Shown: piece after piece, positions 10,067 to 17,754 of the stretch
How positions within the stretch are numbered: the stretch's first letter is position 1
Layout of the letters: each line of letters begins with the position of its first letter
Assembly (NCBI GenBank): GCA_016713325.1
Contig: JADJPJ010000001.1
Span: 1 to 18,672, forward strand
Reading direction: 5' to 3'
Length of the DNA stretch: 18,672 bases
From: Candidatus Flexifilum affinis
GTDB taxonomy: Bacteria; Chloroflexota; Anaerolineae; Aggregatilineales; Phototrophicaceae
Program-made: the position numbers and the translations under genes
Notes under the pieces: model-generated
Databases searched by the model: none
The model's input: only the letters and a program-made list of their open reading frames with translations
What the model was told of the DNA's origin: nothing

Positions 10067-10591
10067 ATCCGCCAGACCGGCCGCGCCGTGCCGATCGCGC
10101 AGGCCTACTGCGGCGAGCTGACCGGCAGCATCACCGGGCAGGTGTACTGCTATGGCTGGGCGATCCACGATGGCGTGTGCGTGTACGTGAACATGGGTGG
10201 GCCGAGATCCGGCGTCGAGGCGATCCGCGCGAAGCTGAGCAAGGGCGAGATCGTCACCGTCGTGCCGGAGGATGCGCCGGCGGTGGAGCTGACCGCCGGG
10301 GAAGGGAACACCGGCATGTACCACGCTTACCTGCAGACCATCCCCGAGGCGCGCTTCACCTCGCTGATCCTGCTGCACGACTGGTTGGTGCATCCGAATT
10401 ATGGCGGCGCAGCAACGACGTTCCTTCTGCGGACGAGCGAGGAACAGGCGCAGGCCAAGCTCAGGCACCATGTGTCTCAGCTGGTCAACGTGCCGGTGTT
10501 CGACGCCGGGACGCACTCAACTCACGGACAGCGAAAGAGCATGGCACAGAATTATCACATAAGGACAGAATCTGACCGCATTTCATGCTAA
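10067..10591 (+). pseudogene. Fragment of an unrecognised protein
   Basis: Not recognised. An open frame across this interval reads as a plausible folded protein: AVPIAQAYCGELTGSITGQV, a YCYGWAIHDGVCVYVNMGG strand, GVEAIRAKLSKGEIVTVVPE, then LHDWLVHPNYGGAATTFLLR and QAKLRHHVSQLVNVPVF. The beginning appears cut off at the recombinase junction near 10066. The protein-like character fades after about 10515, so both ends are probably truncated. The frame stays open further upstream only by running antisense through the recombinase gene, and no ribosome binding site marks a start. High GC at third positions supports real coding in the middle. No function is proposed. Confidence 0.4.
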
Positions 10592-10598
10592 CGTGTTA
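10589..10598. promoter_or_regulatory. Short palindrome upstream of the DinB-like gene
   Basis: TAACGTGTTA has 4-bp arms (TAAC/GTTA) around GT, about 33 bp before the start codon at 10631. The position would suit a repressor site, but a palindrome this short can arise by chance. Confidence 0.15.
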
Positions 10599-10630
10599 AG
10601 AAAGCAGCAGAACGGCCAGGGAGAATAGAG

Positions 10631-11313
10631 ATGACGAATCCGCTTCGGGTGGTGCTCGAAATCGGACCGAAAGGCAAGAAGGTGGTGGCCGTGGCGACGG
10701 ATTGGCCCGGCCTGGAGCGTGGTGCAAAGACCGAGGAGGCTGCAATTGAAAGGTTTCAAGCCTACCTTCCGCGTTACGCCCCGGTGGCCAGGATGGCGGG
10801 GATGGATGAAGCGTTTGCAGATGTCACGACGGTTGACATTGTCGAGCGCTATCCCGGCGTGGGATCAACCGACTTCTGGGGCATCTCGTTTGCGTTCTCG
10901 AGCATCGACAAGCAAGACCTATCGAGCGGCGAACTGGAGCGTGAGCTGAGCCTGATGCAGGCGTGCTGGGCGTTTTTCGACGACGTGCGTAAGCGCGTGT
11001 CGGCTGAGATGCAGAAGGGTCCGCGAGGGGGTGGACGAGACCGGGACCACATCGTCCGGCACACGTTGGCCGCGGAGCAGGACTGGGCGGCGAAGCTCGG
11101 GTGTACTACCTTGACGGTGTGGCCCTGACCGACGATGTCCTGAGGGCGCATCGAGATGCCTATTGCCACGCTATACGGGACTACCACACAGAGGGCAAGT
11201 TGGTCGGCAAAATGGCAAAATGGCCGCTCCGCTATCTGATCCGGCATACCGCGTATCACACGCTGGATCATGCCTGGGAGATGGAAGACAAAGACCTGAC
11301 GGACCCGCAGTAG
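10631..11313 (+). CDS. HicB-like plus DinB-like domain protein, one frameshift
   Basis: The ATG at 10631 follows GGGAG (about 10619). The N-terminal 45 residues, RVVLEIGPKGKKVVAVATDW then PGLERGAKTEEAAIERFQAY, resemble the small HicB-type alpha/beta fold. The rest looks like a DinB-type four-helix bundle with spaced histidines: RDHIVRHTLAAEQDW and LIRHTAYHTLDHAWEMEDKD. DinB-fold proteins include metal-dependent thiol transferases, and these histidines could bind a metal. One base missing from the G run at 11099-11101 shifts the frame; adding a G joins AAKLG to VYYLDGVALTDDVLRAHRDA. The corrected product is about 228 residues and ends at a TAG at 11311-11313. The specific reaction is unknown. 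Confidence 0.6.
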
Positions 11314-11406
11314 TGCCATGGCGTGCCGCCATGCTGGAGCAGAGAGCAATCGCTCTGCCGAGGGTCGGGTAGAATACGAGAGGCACAACCTCGCGGAGAT
11401 TACGAC

Positions 11407-12147
11407 GTGGACCAACTTTCGGGTGGGAACAGCACCAATGTTTATCGTGATGGCGACACTGTGGTCCGCCAGACAGGTCCGTGGTCACCGTTTGTGCATA
11501 CCCTGCTGCACCATCTGGCCTCTCGAGGATTTGCGGAGTCGCCGCGCGTATTGGCTGTGAACGACCAGACTGAAACGCTGACGTATCTGCACGGCACGGT
11601 CGGCCACGCGCCGCTGGACGCTGACATGCAGTCCGATGATGCGCTGCGGGGAGCCGCGCAGCTGCTGAGGCGATTGCACGACCAGACGGCAGACTTTGTT
11701 GTGCCTGACGATGCGCAATTCATGCTGCCGGTGGCGCCGGGGAATCGCCATGAGGTGATTTGTCACAACGATTTCGCTCCCTACAACTGCGTGTTTCAGG
11801 GGGTGCGTATCGTTGGCATTCTGGACTTTGATACTGCCGCGCCCGGTCGGCGCATCTGGGACGTGGCCTATGCGGTGTATCGTTTTGTTCCGCTGATGAC
11901 CGACGCGGCGTGTCTGGATCAGGGCTGGACGTCCGTGCCTGATCGGGAGGCAAGGTTGCGCCTGTTCCGTCTAGGCTACGGTTTTACACATTGGGCCGAG
12001 CTTATCGAGACGGTCACGGTTCGCATTGCGGCGCTCACGGCCTACATGCACGCTACTGGGCAGAATCTTGACCATCTGCCAGGCTACGAAGCTGATCTTG
12101 ACTACATCAGACTGCATCGGTCTCGGCTGGAGCGAGCGCTGGAGTAG
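11407..12147 (+). CDS. Aminoglycoside phosphotransferase (APH)-family kinase
   Basis: An intact 246-residue small-molecule kinase of the APH/choline-kinase-like fold. The GTG start at 11407 is chosen because GGAG lies 8 nt upstream and because homology begins immediately with LSGGNSTNVYRDGDTVVRQ, the nucleotide-binding strands. The catalytic loop is VICHNDFAPYNCVF (H-x-D-x4-N) and the metal-binding Asp is in VGILDFDTAAPG, followed by WDVAYAVYRFVPL. The family phosphorylates diverse alcohols and amines; an antibiotic substrate cannot be inferred from this sequence. The frame is clean, in contrast to most neighbours. It stands alone, about 94 bp after the DinB-like gene and on the same strand. 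Confidence 0.87.
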   Translation: MDQLSGGNSTNVYRDGDTVVRQTGPWSPFVHTLLHHLASRGFAESPRVLAVNDQTETLTYLHGTVGHAPLDADMQSDDALRGAAQLLRRLHDQTADFVVPDDAQFMLPVAPGNRHEVICHNDFAPYNCVFQGVRIVGILDFDTAAPGRRIWDVAYAVYRFVPLMTDAACLDQGWTSVPDREARLRLFRLGYGFTHWAELIETVTVRIAALTAYMHATGQNLDHLPGYEADLDYIRLHRSRLERALE

Positions 12148-12159
12148 AGCGGGTTGTCG

Positions 12160-12310
12160 TGCAAGGCGCTATGGCGCCTTGCGGGTGCGTCCGACACACC
12201 TAGCCGGCGGGATGGACCTGATGACTGTGGTGCTCGGTGCGACGGCGTGGACGCGACTGATCACCGGCGGGCTGCAGACGGGCAGAATAAGTCTTGGCAG
12301 AAAATGACTG
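12160..12310 (+). repeat. Degenerate copy A of a dispersed repeat
   Basis: The segment GTGCGTCCGAC at about 12185, followed by AGCCGGCGGG and TGGACCTG, aligns with matching blocks near 15543 and 16300. No open frame like those of the other two copies is preserved. The rest of the 12148-12552 gap, about 240 bp, contains nothing I can identify as a gene. Confidence 0.45.
12161..12182 (+). terminator. Hairpin after the APH-family gene
   Basis: GCAAGGCGC and GCGCCTTGC form a perfect 9-bp stem with loop TATG, starting 14 bp after the stop codon. There is no T-tract, so terminator function is uncertain. The right arm runs into the degenerate repeat that starts near 12184. Confidence 0.4.
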
Positions 12311-12552
12311 AGGGCCATAGGAGGGGTCATTCGCCTGGTGCGAAGCCATACGTGCTGTCCAGCTACCACAAAATCGCGTCTGTCTAGTATGAGGATATTC
12401 GATCTCTGCCCATGCTATGTGATTAATGTCAGTTACGCTGATACCTCTCTGCCTGTATAGTCGAACCATCAATCAGTACGTTGTCAGGGTATTTGTACTG
12501 GCAGCTGGATTCATCTTAAGCATAGAGCGTGCAGCTGCTGACCTGCATGAAT

Positions 12553-12573
12553 TCACACCCACTAAGGGTGTGA
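12553..12573 (+). promoter_or_regulatory. 5' leader hairpin next to the ribosome binding site of the propeller/peptidase gene
   Basis: TCACACCC and GGGTGTGA form a perfect 8-bp stem with loop ACTAA. The right arm touches the GGGGAG ribosome binding site (12574-12579) of the ATG at 12586. It could act as an operator or as a translation-controlling hairpin. No ligand-binding riboswitch architecture was seen around it. Confidence 0.4.
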
Positions 12574-12585
12574 GGGGAGATGTCG

Positions 12586-15324
12586 ATGTCTGGTTTCCGT
12601 CTCGAAAAAGCATTCCAGTATCAGTATTTGCTGTACATGTGTTCGTCTTCTTATCTTGACTGTCAGTGGATACCAGCCTTCGGCAGCACAGACAACGGGT
12701 ACGACAGAGCGCATATCGGTTGCATCAGATGGAACCCAGGCGAACGGTTTGAGTCTTCTGGATAGTAGCGGATTATCCGCAGACGGACGATACGTTGTAT
12801 TCCGATCGACCGCTTCAAACCTTGTGAGCGGTGACACGAACAACGCAAATGATGTCTTTGTTCATGACCGTCAAACTCATCAGACAACACGGATTTCTGT
12901 CGCTTCCGATGGAGCACAGTCAAACGGATTTAGTGGAGAAGGAGACATCAGCGGAGATGGTCGGTATGTTGCCTTTGAGTCTGGGGCGAACAACCTGGTT
13001 GCGAGTGACACCAACAATACCTTTGACGTCTTCGTCCATGACAGACAGACTGGCCAGACCTCTCGTGTGTCAATAGCATCCGACGGTTCCCAGGCAAATC
13101 AATCCAGTTACTACACAAATCTCTCGAGCGATGGACGTTATGTGGTTTATAGCTCCTTTGCGACCAATCTGGTTACGAGTGATACCAACAATCAGAGTGA
13201 TATTTTCATCCATGATCGCCAGACCGGTCAAACAACACGAGTTTCTGTCGCGAGCAACGGTTCGCAGGCAAATGGGGGAAGCGATACCAGTGTTGTTTCT
13301 TCGGATGACGTTACATTGCATTCAACGGCCACAGATCTGGTGACGGGTGATTCTAACGGCCAGAGTGATGTCTTCGTCCATGACCGTCAGACCGGTCAGA
13401 CAAGCCGTGTATCAATAGCTTCAGACGGTTCGCAGGCCAATGGCGGCAGTGCTCAAGCACAATCTCCTCAAATGGCAGATATATCGCCTTCAGTTCGGGT
13501 GCGACAGATCTGGTGACAGGTGATTCTAACGACCAGAGTGATGTCTTCGTCCACGATCAACAGACCGGTCAGACTACCCGGGTATCTGTAGGATCCGATG
13601 GTTCTCAGGCCAATCAGATGAGTATCCCGGACTCCATTTCTGCTGATGGCCGCTTTGTTGCGTTTAGCTCGCCCGCTACAGATTTGGTCGCAGGCGATAC
13701 AAACACCGCTGTTGATGTCTTTGTCCACGATCAAGAGACTGGTCAGACGATACGTGCTTCTATTGCCTCCAACGGTTCACAGGCGAACCTTAATGCCTCG
13801 GAAGGCGCCATTTCGCAGATGGGCACTGTAGCATTACCTCATCCGCATCAACCTTGGTCGATAATGACACCAACAACAATTACGCGTCTTTGTCCGCGAA
13901 TCTCCAGAGCGATAACAACTGCAACCTGAACGTCACGCTCTACAAACAGGGATTGCCCCATTTGACCGGAGCAAGCCCGAGCTGGGAAGACGATGCCTAC
14001 GGCAATCCCAGCGGCAGCTATGGCACGGTTGCACAGTACGGATGCGCAATGACTTCCAGTGCAATGATGCTCAACCATCAAGGAATTGCTGTCGATCCCG
14101 GCCAGCTCAACACGTGGCTGCGCAGTCAGGCTGACGGCTACAAAGGGGGTGCGCTGAACTGGGTGGCAGTGGCTCGCTACGCCCGAGAACATGGAGTGAA
14201 CCTCTACTATCACGGCAAGCTGGCAAGCGGAACAAGTGCCGACAGTTACCTGAGCCAGGCAGTCTGTGATCTGAGTCTGCCCGTCGTGTTGGATGTGTCT
14301 GGATTGGGCGGCACAAGTTCGCATTTTGTCCTGGCGACGGGGCAGACGGAAGTCAGCGGTCAGCAAACCTGGGCAATCAATGACCCGGTGAATTGGGCAT
14401 CTCCGAGGACCACGCTTCAGGCTTACAGCTTCCAGTACAGCAGTGTTCGCGTGTTCAACGCGGTTCAGCAAGGGGCAATCGTAGCGGGAGGAACGGACAC
14501 CATCCAGGTTCTGGTGACGGATCCTCTCGGACGTCGGCTGGGTGTTAGGGCGGATGGCAGCACAGTGTCAGAAATCCCCAACGCGACGTACTCGACAGAA
14601 TCGATCGATGACGACAACAATCCCGGCGAAGATTCGACGCCTCCAGAGCGGGTAGCCGAGATCATCGAGCCGATAGACGGAACCTATATCGTCCAGATCT
14701 TCGGTGTCGGCGCTGGAGACTACAGAATGCACTTCTTCAGCTACGACGACGAGCAGAATCCCAATGGGACGGACGTGTTTGAGGAACGGCCAGATCGGGA
14801 TCAGCGCGAACCTTCGTCATCAACTACGTCTCGACACCCGGCACCAGCGTTGAGGTGACGCCGCTGGTGGTTGAGGGAGCGGTTCAGTTGCAGGGCCGTC
14901 CGACTGCGCCGGATGCCCGTTGGGTGACTCCTCTGCATGTGCTGGCGACACCTGAAGGATCGGCAATACCTGTGCTTGATCAACAACTACTGACCGATGA
15001 GAGTGGACACTTCGAACTCAACGGACTCACACCAGGAAATTATCACCTGTGGGTCAAGGGAAGTCACACGCTGGCCGTTGCCCAGACCGTCACTGTGACC
15101 TCTGGCGCTAACCAGGTGGCAATGGGAACACTGCGGAGGGCGATGCGAACGACGACAATCTCGTCAACATCAGTGATTTCTCTATTCTCGCAGCCGCCTT
15201 CGGAACGACGAGCGGTCAAGCGGGGTTTGATGGGCGTGCTGATTTCAACGTAGATGATCTGGTCAACATCTCTGATTTCTCCTTACTGGCATCAGGTTTC
15301 GGACAGGGAGGCGCGGCGCCGTAA
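12586..15324 (+). CDS. Secreted protein: seven-repeat beta-propeller, C39-like peptidase, regulatory-like domain, dockerin (frameshifted)
   Basis: The ATG at 12586 follows GGGGAG. The signal peptide is split by frame changes but reads KSIPVSVFAVHVFVFL in frame 3, then LTVSGYQPSAAQTTG in frame 2. Seven repeats of about 58-60 residues follow, starting near 12710, 12890, 13064, 13238, 13406, 13579 and 13753, with the pattern RVSVASDGSQAN, S-x-DGRYVVF, DTNN, DVFVHDRQTGQT. This is a TolB/WD40-like propeller. From about 13941 comes a papain-fold C39-like domain with QYGCAMTSSAMML (catalytic Cys at 14043), SHFVLATG (His) and AINDP. A beta-sandwich region and a carboxypeptidase-regulatory-like domain (TDESGHFELNGLTPGNYHLW) lead to a dockerin-like module with two calcium-loop repeats, NDDNLVNISDFSILA and NVDDLVNISDFSLLA (15139-15324). 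Frame changes lie near 12610, 12650, 13470, 13820, 14800 and 15137. It would act outside the cell. Confidence 0.83.
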
Positions 15325-15394
15325 AGGGGCATCGGACAAGCATCCAGAGCGCCCCGTCGTTCGCGGCCTGCTTCGCACAACATTCGTTTGAATA

Positions 15395-15424
15395 ACCGTC
15401 TACCCTATTGGGTAGGCGGTTTTT
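15395..15424 (+). terminator. Rho-independent terminator of the propeller/peptidase gene
   Basis: ACCGTCTACCC pairs with GGGTAGGCGGT (11 bp with one G-U pair) around loop TATT, followed directly by TTTT. It lies 71 bp after the stop codon of the long secreted protein. Between the stop and the stem I see nothing else. Confidence 0.88.
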
Positions 15425-15444
15425 GATTCTTCCCAGGTGTTGTC

Positions 15445-15600
15445 ATGGCACGTGCCGAGCCCAAAATGAATATGGACTATCTGCCCATCAAGGTTGGCCA
15501 CTATCCCGCGTTCCTGTGGTAGGCGGGGCACGCTGCCGTCCTGGTGCGTCCGACCCGCTCAGCCGGCGGGTGTGATTCTGCTGACCCGCAAATAAGCCTG
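15445..15600 (+). pseudogene. Gene remnant, copy B of the dispersed repeat
   Basis: The ATG at 15445 opens MARAEPKMNMDYLPI, then KVGHYPAFLW, then a TAG stop, followed by AGHAAVLVRPTRSAGG in the same frame. It aligns over about 145 bp with 16199-16345, which reads MARAESKMIMGYLPLEERHC, PAFLWQAGHAAMLVRPTRSA. The similarity covers both coding and DNA level. In copy C the stop codon is CAG. This copy is broken by the nonsense codon and loses similarity before 15600. I do not recognise the family securely. The N-terminus is vaguely like DUF6094/methyltransferase-type plasmid proteins, but I would not rely on that. Confidence 0.4.
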
Positions 15601-15603
15601 ATG

Positions 15604-16077
15604 TTACGACGACAGCCTCTGCGTCAACGCCATAATCAATGCGCCATGTCCTTGAAATGCCTGTTCATTCAGCGATTCGATATCCGCCCACAATGGCTCC
15701 TCCAGCCCTTCGTCCGGCGTGAAATGAGTATCACCAATCTGAGTGGATAACGGCTCGCACCGGTAGAAGAACAGAAAACCATGAAACGCTAAATCAAGGG
15801 GATCGTAGTAGAAGAAATCCGTCTCAAAATGCAGGAACTCGGTAACCTTGACGGGGATGCCGGTCTCTTCCCTCACTTCCCGGATCAAAGCAGCGTCGAT
15901 TGACTCGCCCTTCTCAATGCCGCCACCGGGGAGGACATAGCGCTGGGTGTACTCTGCTCGCACGACCAGCAGCTTGTTGTCCTGCACGATCAGTCCGTAA
16001 ACAGAAGGTCGCTGGATCAGCGCCTCGGCGTCCACGTATTTTTCCTTGTTGAAGAGCGTCCGACACTTCACCTTCAC
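15604..16077 (-). CDS. Nudix hydrolase
   Basis: An intact 157-residue Nudix-fold pyrophosphohydrolase, which cleaves nucleoside diphosphates linked to another moiety. The complete Nudix box is present as GGGIEKGESIDAALI then REVREETGI, matching G-x5-E-x7-R-E-U-x-E-E-x-G-U. It is preceded by the strand YGLIVQDNKLLVVRAEY and followed by YYDPLDLAFHGFLFFYRCEP. The GTG at 16077 is chosen because GGGAG lies 7 nt upstream; a second in-frame GTG two codons later is possible. The gene is on the minus strand, between the two related gene remnants B and C. The substrate is not determinable. The clean frame suggests a functional gene. Confidence 0.93.
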   Translation of the reverse strand: MKVKCRTLFNKEKYVDAEALIQRPSVYGLIVQDNKLLVVRAEYTQRYVLPGGGIEKGESIDAALIREVREETGIPVKVTEFLHFETDFFYYDPLDLAFHGFLFFYRCEPLSTQIGDTHFTPDEGLEEPLWADIESLNEQAFQGHGALIMALTQRLSS

Positions 16078-16198
16078 GCGATTTCTCCCTGCTTCAACCT
16101 GAATTCCTTCACTTGATACACCATGCCCTCATTTTCTCTCATCTACGAGGCACAGATGGTGAGAAGTAAGGTGACTTGTTTTGATGAGGAGAAAAGTC

Positions 16199-16408
16199 AT
16201 GGCACGTGCAGAGTCCAAAATGATCATGGGCTACCTGCCACTGGAGGAGCGCCACTGTCCGGCGTTCCTGTGGCAGGCGGGGCACGCCGCCATGCTGGTG
16301 CGTCCGACCCGCTCGGCGGGAGGGGTGGACCTGCTAACCGTGCCGTTCGGCTGCCGGGAAGTGCCGTACAATGAGTGCGAATGTGGGTTGGAGGAATCGC
16401 GATCATGA
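16199..16408 (+). CDS. Small unrecognised protein or truncated gene, copy C of the dispersed repeat
   Basis: The ATG at 16199 has GAGGAG 8 nt upstream and starts MARAESKMIMGYLPLEERHC. The 69-residue product continues AGHAAMLVRPTRSAGGVDLL and ends CGLEESRS. It is probably the start of a longer gene cut short, since copy B has the same N-terminus and both lose similarity at about the same point. An alternative is a genuine small protein encoded within a mobile repeat. The 16078-16198 gap to the divergent Nudix gene holds its leader and this ribosome binding site. The reading frame overlaps the start of the RHH-like gene at 16405 by 4 nt, which suggests translational coupling or a fusion point. 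Confidence 0.4.
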   Translation: MARAESKMIMGYLPLEERHCPAFLWQAGHAAMLVRPTRSAGGVDLLTVPFGCREVPYNECECGLEESRS

Positions 16409-16684
16409 CCGACCGGACCATTGCGCTGCGCTCGATCTGGTTGAACGCCTGGAGACGCTGGCCGAGCAGCAGTGGCGTTCTCTGGATGACGTCTTCGATG
16501 CGCTGCTGAACAGCTATGCTCCCGCGTCCGGCGGGAACTGGGCGTCTGCGGTTGCCAGGGCATGGAAGCGGCGCACATTGGCTGGATCGATGACCCGGAT
16601 GCGTCGGTGAACAGCCGCGTTGACTTCGAGCGGAATCTGCGTGAGCAGTGGCAGCGGACACAAAGCGACAACTGCGATGGCTGA
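16405..16684 (+). CDS. Ribbon-helix-helix antitoxin-like protein, two frameshifts
   Basis: Reading across two single-base frame changes gives about 92 residues. The ATG at 16405 opens MTDRTIALR; then, if one C is restored near 16430, LDLVERLETLAEQQ and RSLDDVFDALLNSYAP follow; after a second change near 16558, GMEAAHIGWIDDPDASVN then VDFERNLREQWQRTQ. The arrangement, a short beta-strand TIALRLD then two helices with the RSLDDV turn, matches RHH/CopG-type DNA-binding antitoxins. Its stop (16682-16684) overlaps the start codon of a PIN-like remnant, the usual gene order and coupling of a VapBC-type pair. It would be an autorepressor that neutralises the toxin. The family call depends on accepting the frame corrections. 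Confidence 0.5.
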
Positions 16685-16730
16685 TGTCCTCGTCTATGCC
16701 AACTTCCTCGTGATGATTTGCAGATCCTAA
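16677..16730 (+). pseudogene. PIN-domain (VapC-like) toxin remnant, first 17 residues
   Basis: The ATG at 16677 overlaps the antitoxin stop (ATGGCTGA) and encodes MADVLVYANFLVMICRS before TAA. PIN toxins begin with a strand such as VLVDANFLV, whose Asp binds the catalytic metal; here that position is Tyr. The rest of the roughly 130-residue domain is absent, and the next gene starts 30 bp later. It is therefore a dead toxin stub. The assignment rests on a very short match plus its position after the antitoxin-like gene. Confidence 0.4.
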
Positions 16731-16760
16731 GCGACTCTACCAACTCCAGGAGTAGTAATT

Positions 16761-17105
16761 GTGCCGACTCTCCATTTGATGGTTGGACTGCCTTGCTCGG
16801 GAAAAACCACGCTTGCCCAGAAGCTTGAGCGTGAGCAATCAGCCCTTCGACTGACAGTCGATGAATGGCACATACGCCTCTTCGGTCAGGATGCTGAGGA
16901 GCCAGAACATGATGCTCGGCATGCTCTCATTGAAGCTATGCTTTGGAACATCGCAAGTAGAGCGCTTGAATTGGGAACGAATGTCATCCTCGATTTCGGC
17001 TTCTGGGCGCGAGAGGAGCGCGAAGACTATCGGTCTCGAGCGAAGCAGCTTGGTGCCGGCAGCGAAGTCCACTTTCTCGATGTCAAAATCGAGTCTATAA
17101 GATAA
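16761..17105 (+). CDS. P-loop kinase-like ATPase, C-terminus truncated
   Basis: The GTG at 16761 follows AGGAG (16748-16752, 8 nt). The 114-residue product opens with LHLMVGLPCSGKTTLAQKLE (Walker A), then RLTVDEWHIRLFG, and ALELGTNVILDFGFWAREER (Walker B-like strand and lid region), ending VHFLDVKIESIR. This is the pattern of small bacterial AAA/zeta-toxin-like or shikimate-kinase-like kinases, which usually run 150-180 residues with an additional C-terminal helix pair. Here the frame stops early, about 100 bp before the IS1182-type transposase, so the tail was lost through insertion or a frame change. The substrate is unknown. The stretch 17106-17207 shows no gene and probably holds the IS left end. 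Confidence 0.7.
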   Translation: MPTLHLMVGLPCSGKTTLAQKLEREQSALRLTVDEWHIRLFGQDAEEPEHDARHALIEAMLWNIASRALELGTNVILDFGFWAREEREDYRSRAKQLGAGSEVHFLDVKIESIR

Positions 17106-17207
17106 GTGATGCTGTTGGCGAACTGGAACATAGGGCATTGAGGCCAGCAGCAGGTAAACTGGTCATGGGCCATGTGGTCATGAGTCGTGAGAGGAAAGGC
17201 TGTTCAA

Positions 17208-17738
17208 ATGTCGCTATGGCCAGAATGGGTGGGTGAACCGCCCGACGAAACCGCTCGTATTGCTCACGCAGCGTTCCCGAAAGGGAATTTGTACCTCCAT
17301 ATTCGCGATCAACTGGGCGTCGTGTATGAGGATAGCGCATTTGTCAGCCTGTTCTCACTGACCGGTCAGCCTGCAATCGCGGCATGGCGGTTGGCGTGGT
17401 GACGATCATGCAGTTCGCCGAAGGACTCACGGACCGCCAGGCAGCCGACGCTGTACGTTCGAGGATTGATTGGAAGTATTTGCTGGGCTTGCCCCTGGAA
17501 GACGAAGGCTTCCACTATTCAGTGCTGAGCGAGTTCCGGAGTCGGTTGGTTACGGGTCACTTGGAACAGCAGCTTCTGGACGTTTTGCTCATGGCCTGCA
17601 AGGCACATGGGTGGCTCAAGGCGGGCGGGCGACAGCGTACCAAACTCGACCCATGTCCTGGCGGCCGTTGAACGTCTCCATCGTTATGAACTGGTCAAAG
17701 CTGTTCCAAGCCATCTATCGAATGGAAGCCACGAATGA
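17208..17738 (+). pseudogene. IS1182-type transposase, N-terminal remnant, two frameshifts
   Basis: The ATG at 17208 has AGAGGAAAGG upstream. The product begins MSLWPEWVGEPPDETARIAH then AAFPKGNLYLHIRDQLG, and after a frame change near 17395 continues VVTIMQFAEGLTDRQAADAV and RSRIDWKYLLGL, SVLSEFRSRL. A second change in the AAA run at 17642-17644 gives GRQRTNSTHVLAAVERLHRY, reading on to a TGA at 17736-17738. These are the characteristic N-terminal blocks of IS1182/IS5-like transposases. The DDE catalytic half is missing because an IS630-type element follows immediately. It is a dead remnant that served as the landing site. Confidence 0.83.
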
Positions 17739-17754
17739 GGTAGAACTCGAAGGC

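Noticed and set aside
9983..10516. A 177-codon open frame on the minus strand
   Set aside because: It is antisense to the plus-strand fragment, is rich in Arg/His/Ala of the type produced by opposite-strand reading of GC-rich genes, and has no recognisable motif or ribosome binding site.
11407..12147. Calling the APH-family gene a specific antibiotic resistance gene
   Set aside because: The kinase motifs are clear, but the family has many non-antibiotic substrates and no close match to a named resistance gene can be established by eye.
12426..12659. A 77-codon open frame before the long secreted gene
   Set aside because: Only its end (KSIPVSVFAVHVFVFL) looks like real protein, and this is the signal peptide of the downstream gene read in frame 3; the upstream part has no coding character.
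12710..13900. The regular 174-180 bp periodicity as a CRISPR or satellite array
   Set aside because: The period is that of a protein repeat with variable third positions, not identical DNA repeats separated by unique spacers.
15544..15750. A 68-codon open frame on the plus strand
   Set aside because: It starts inside the gene remnant B and then runs antisense through the well-supported Nudix gene.
12160..16345. The repeated blocks between APH, Nudix and toxin-antitoxin modules looked like integron cassette (attC) sites
   Set aside because: No paired core sites of the GTTRRRY type were seen, the copies carry coding-like starts, the genes are on both strands, and the recombinase fragment shows no integron-specific region.
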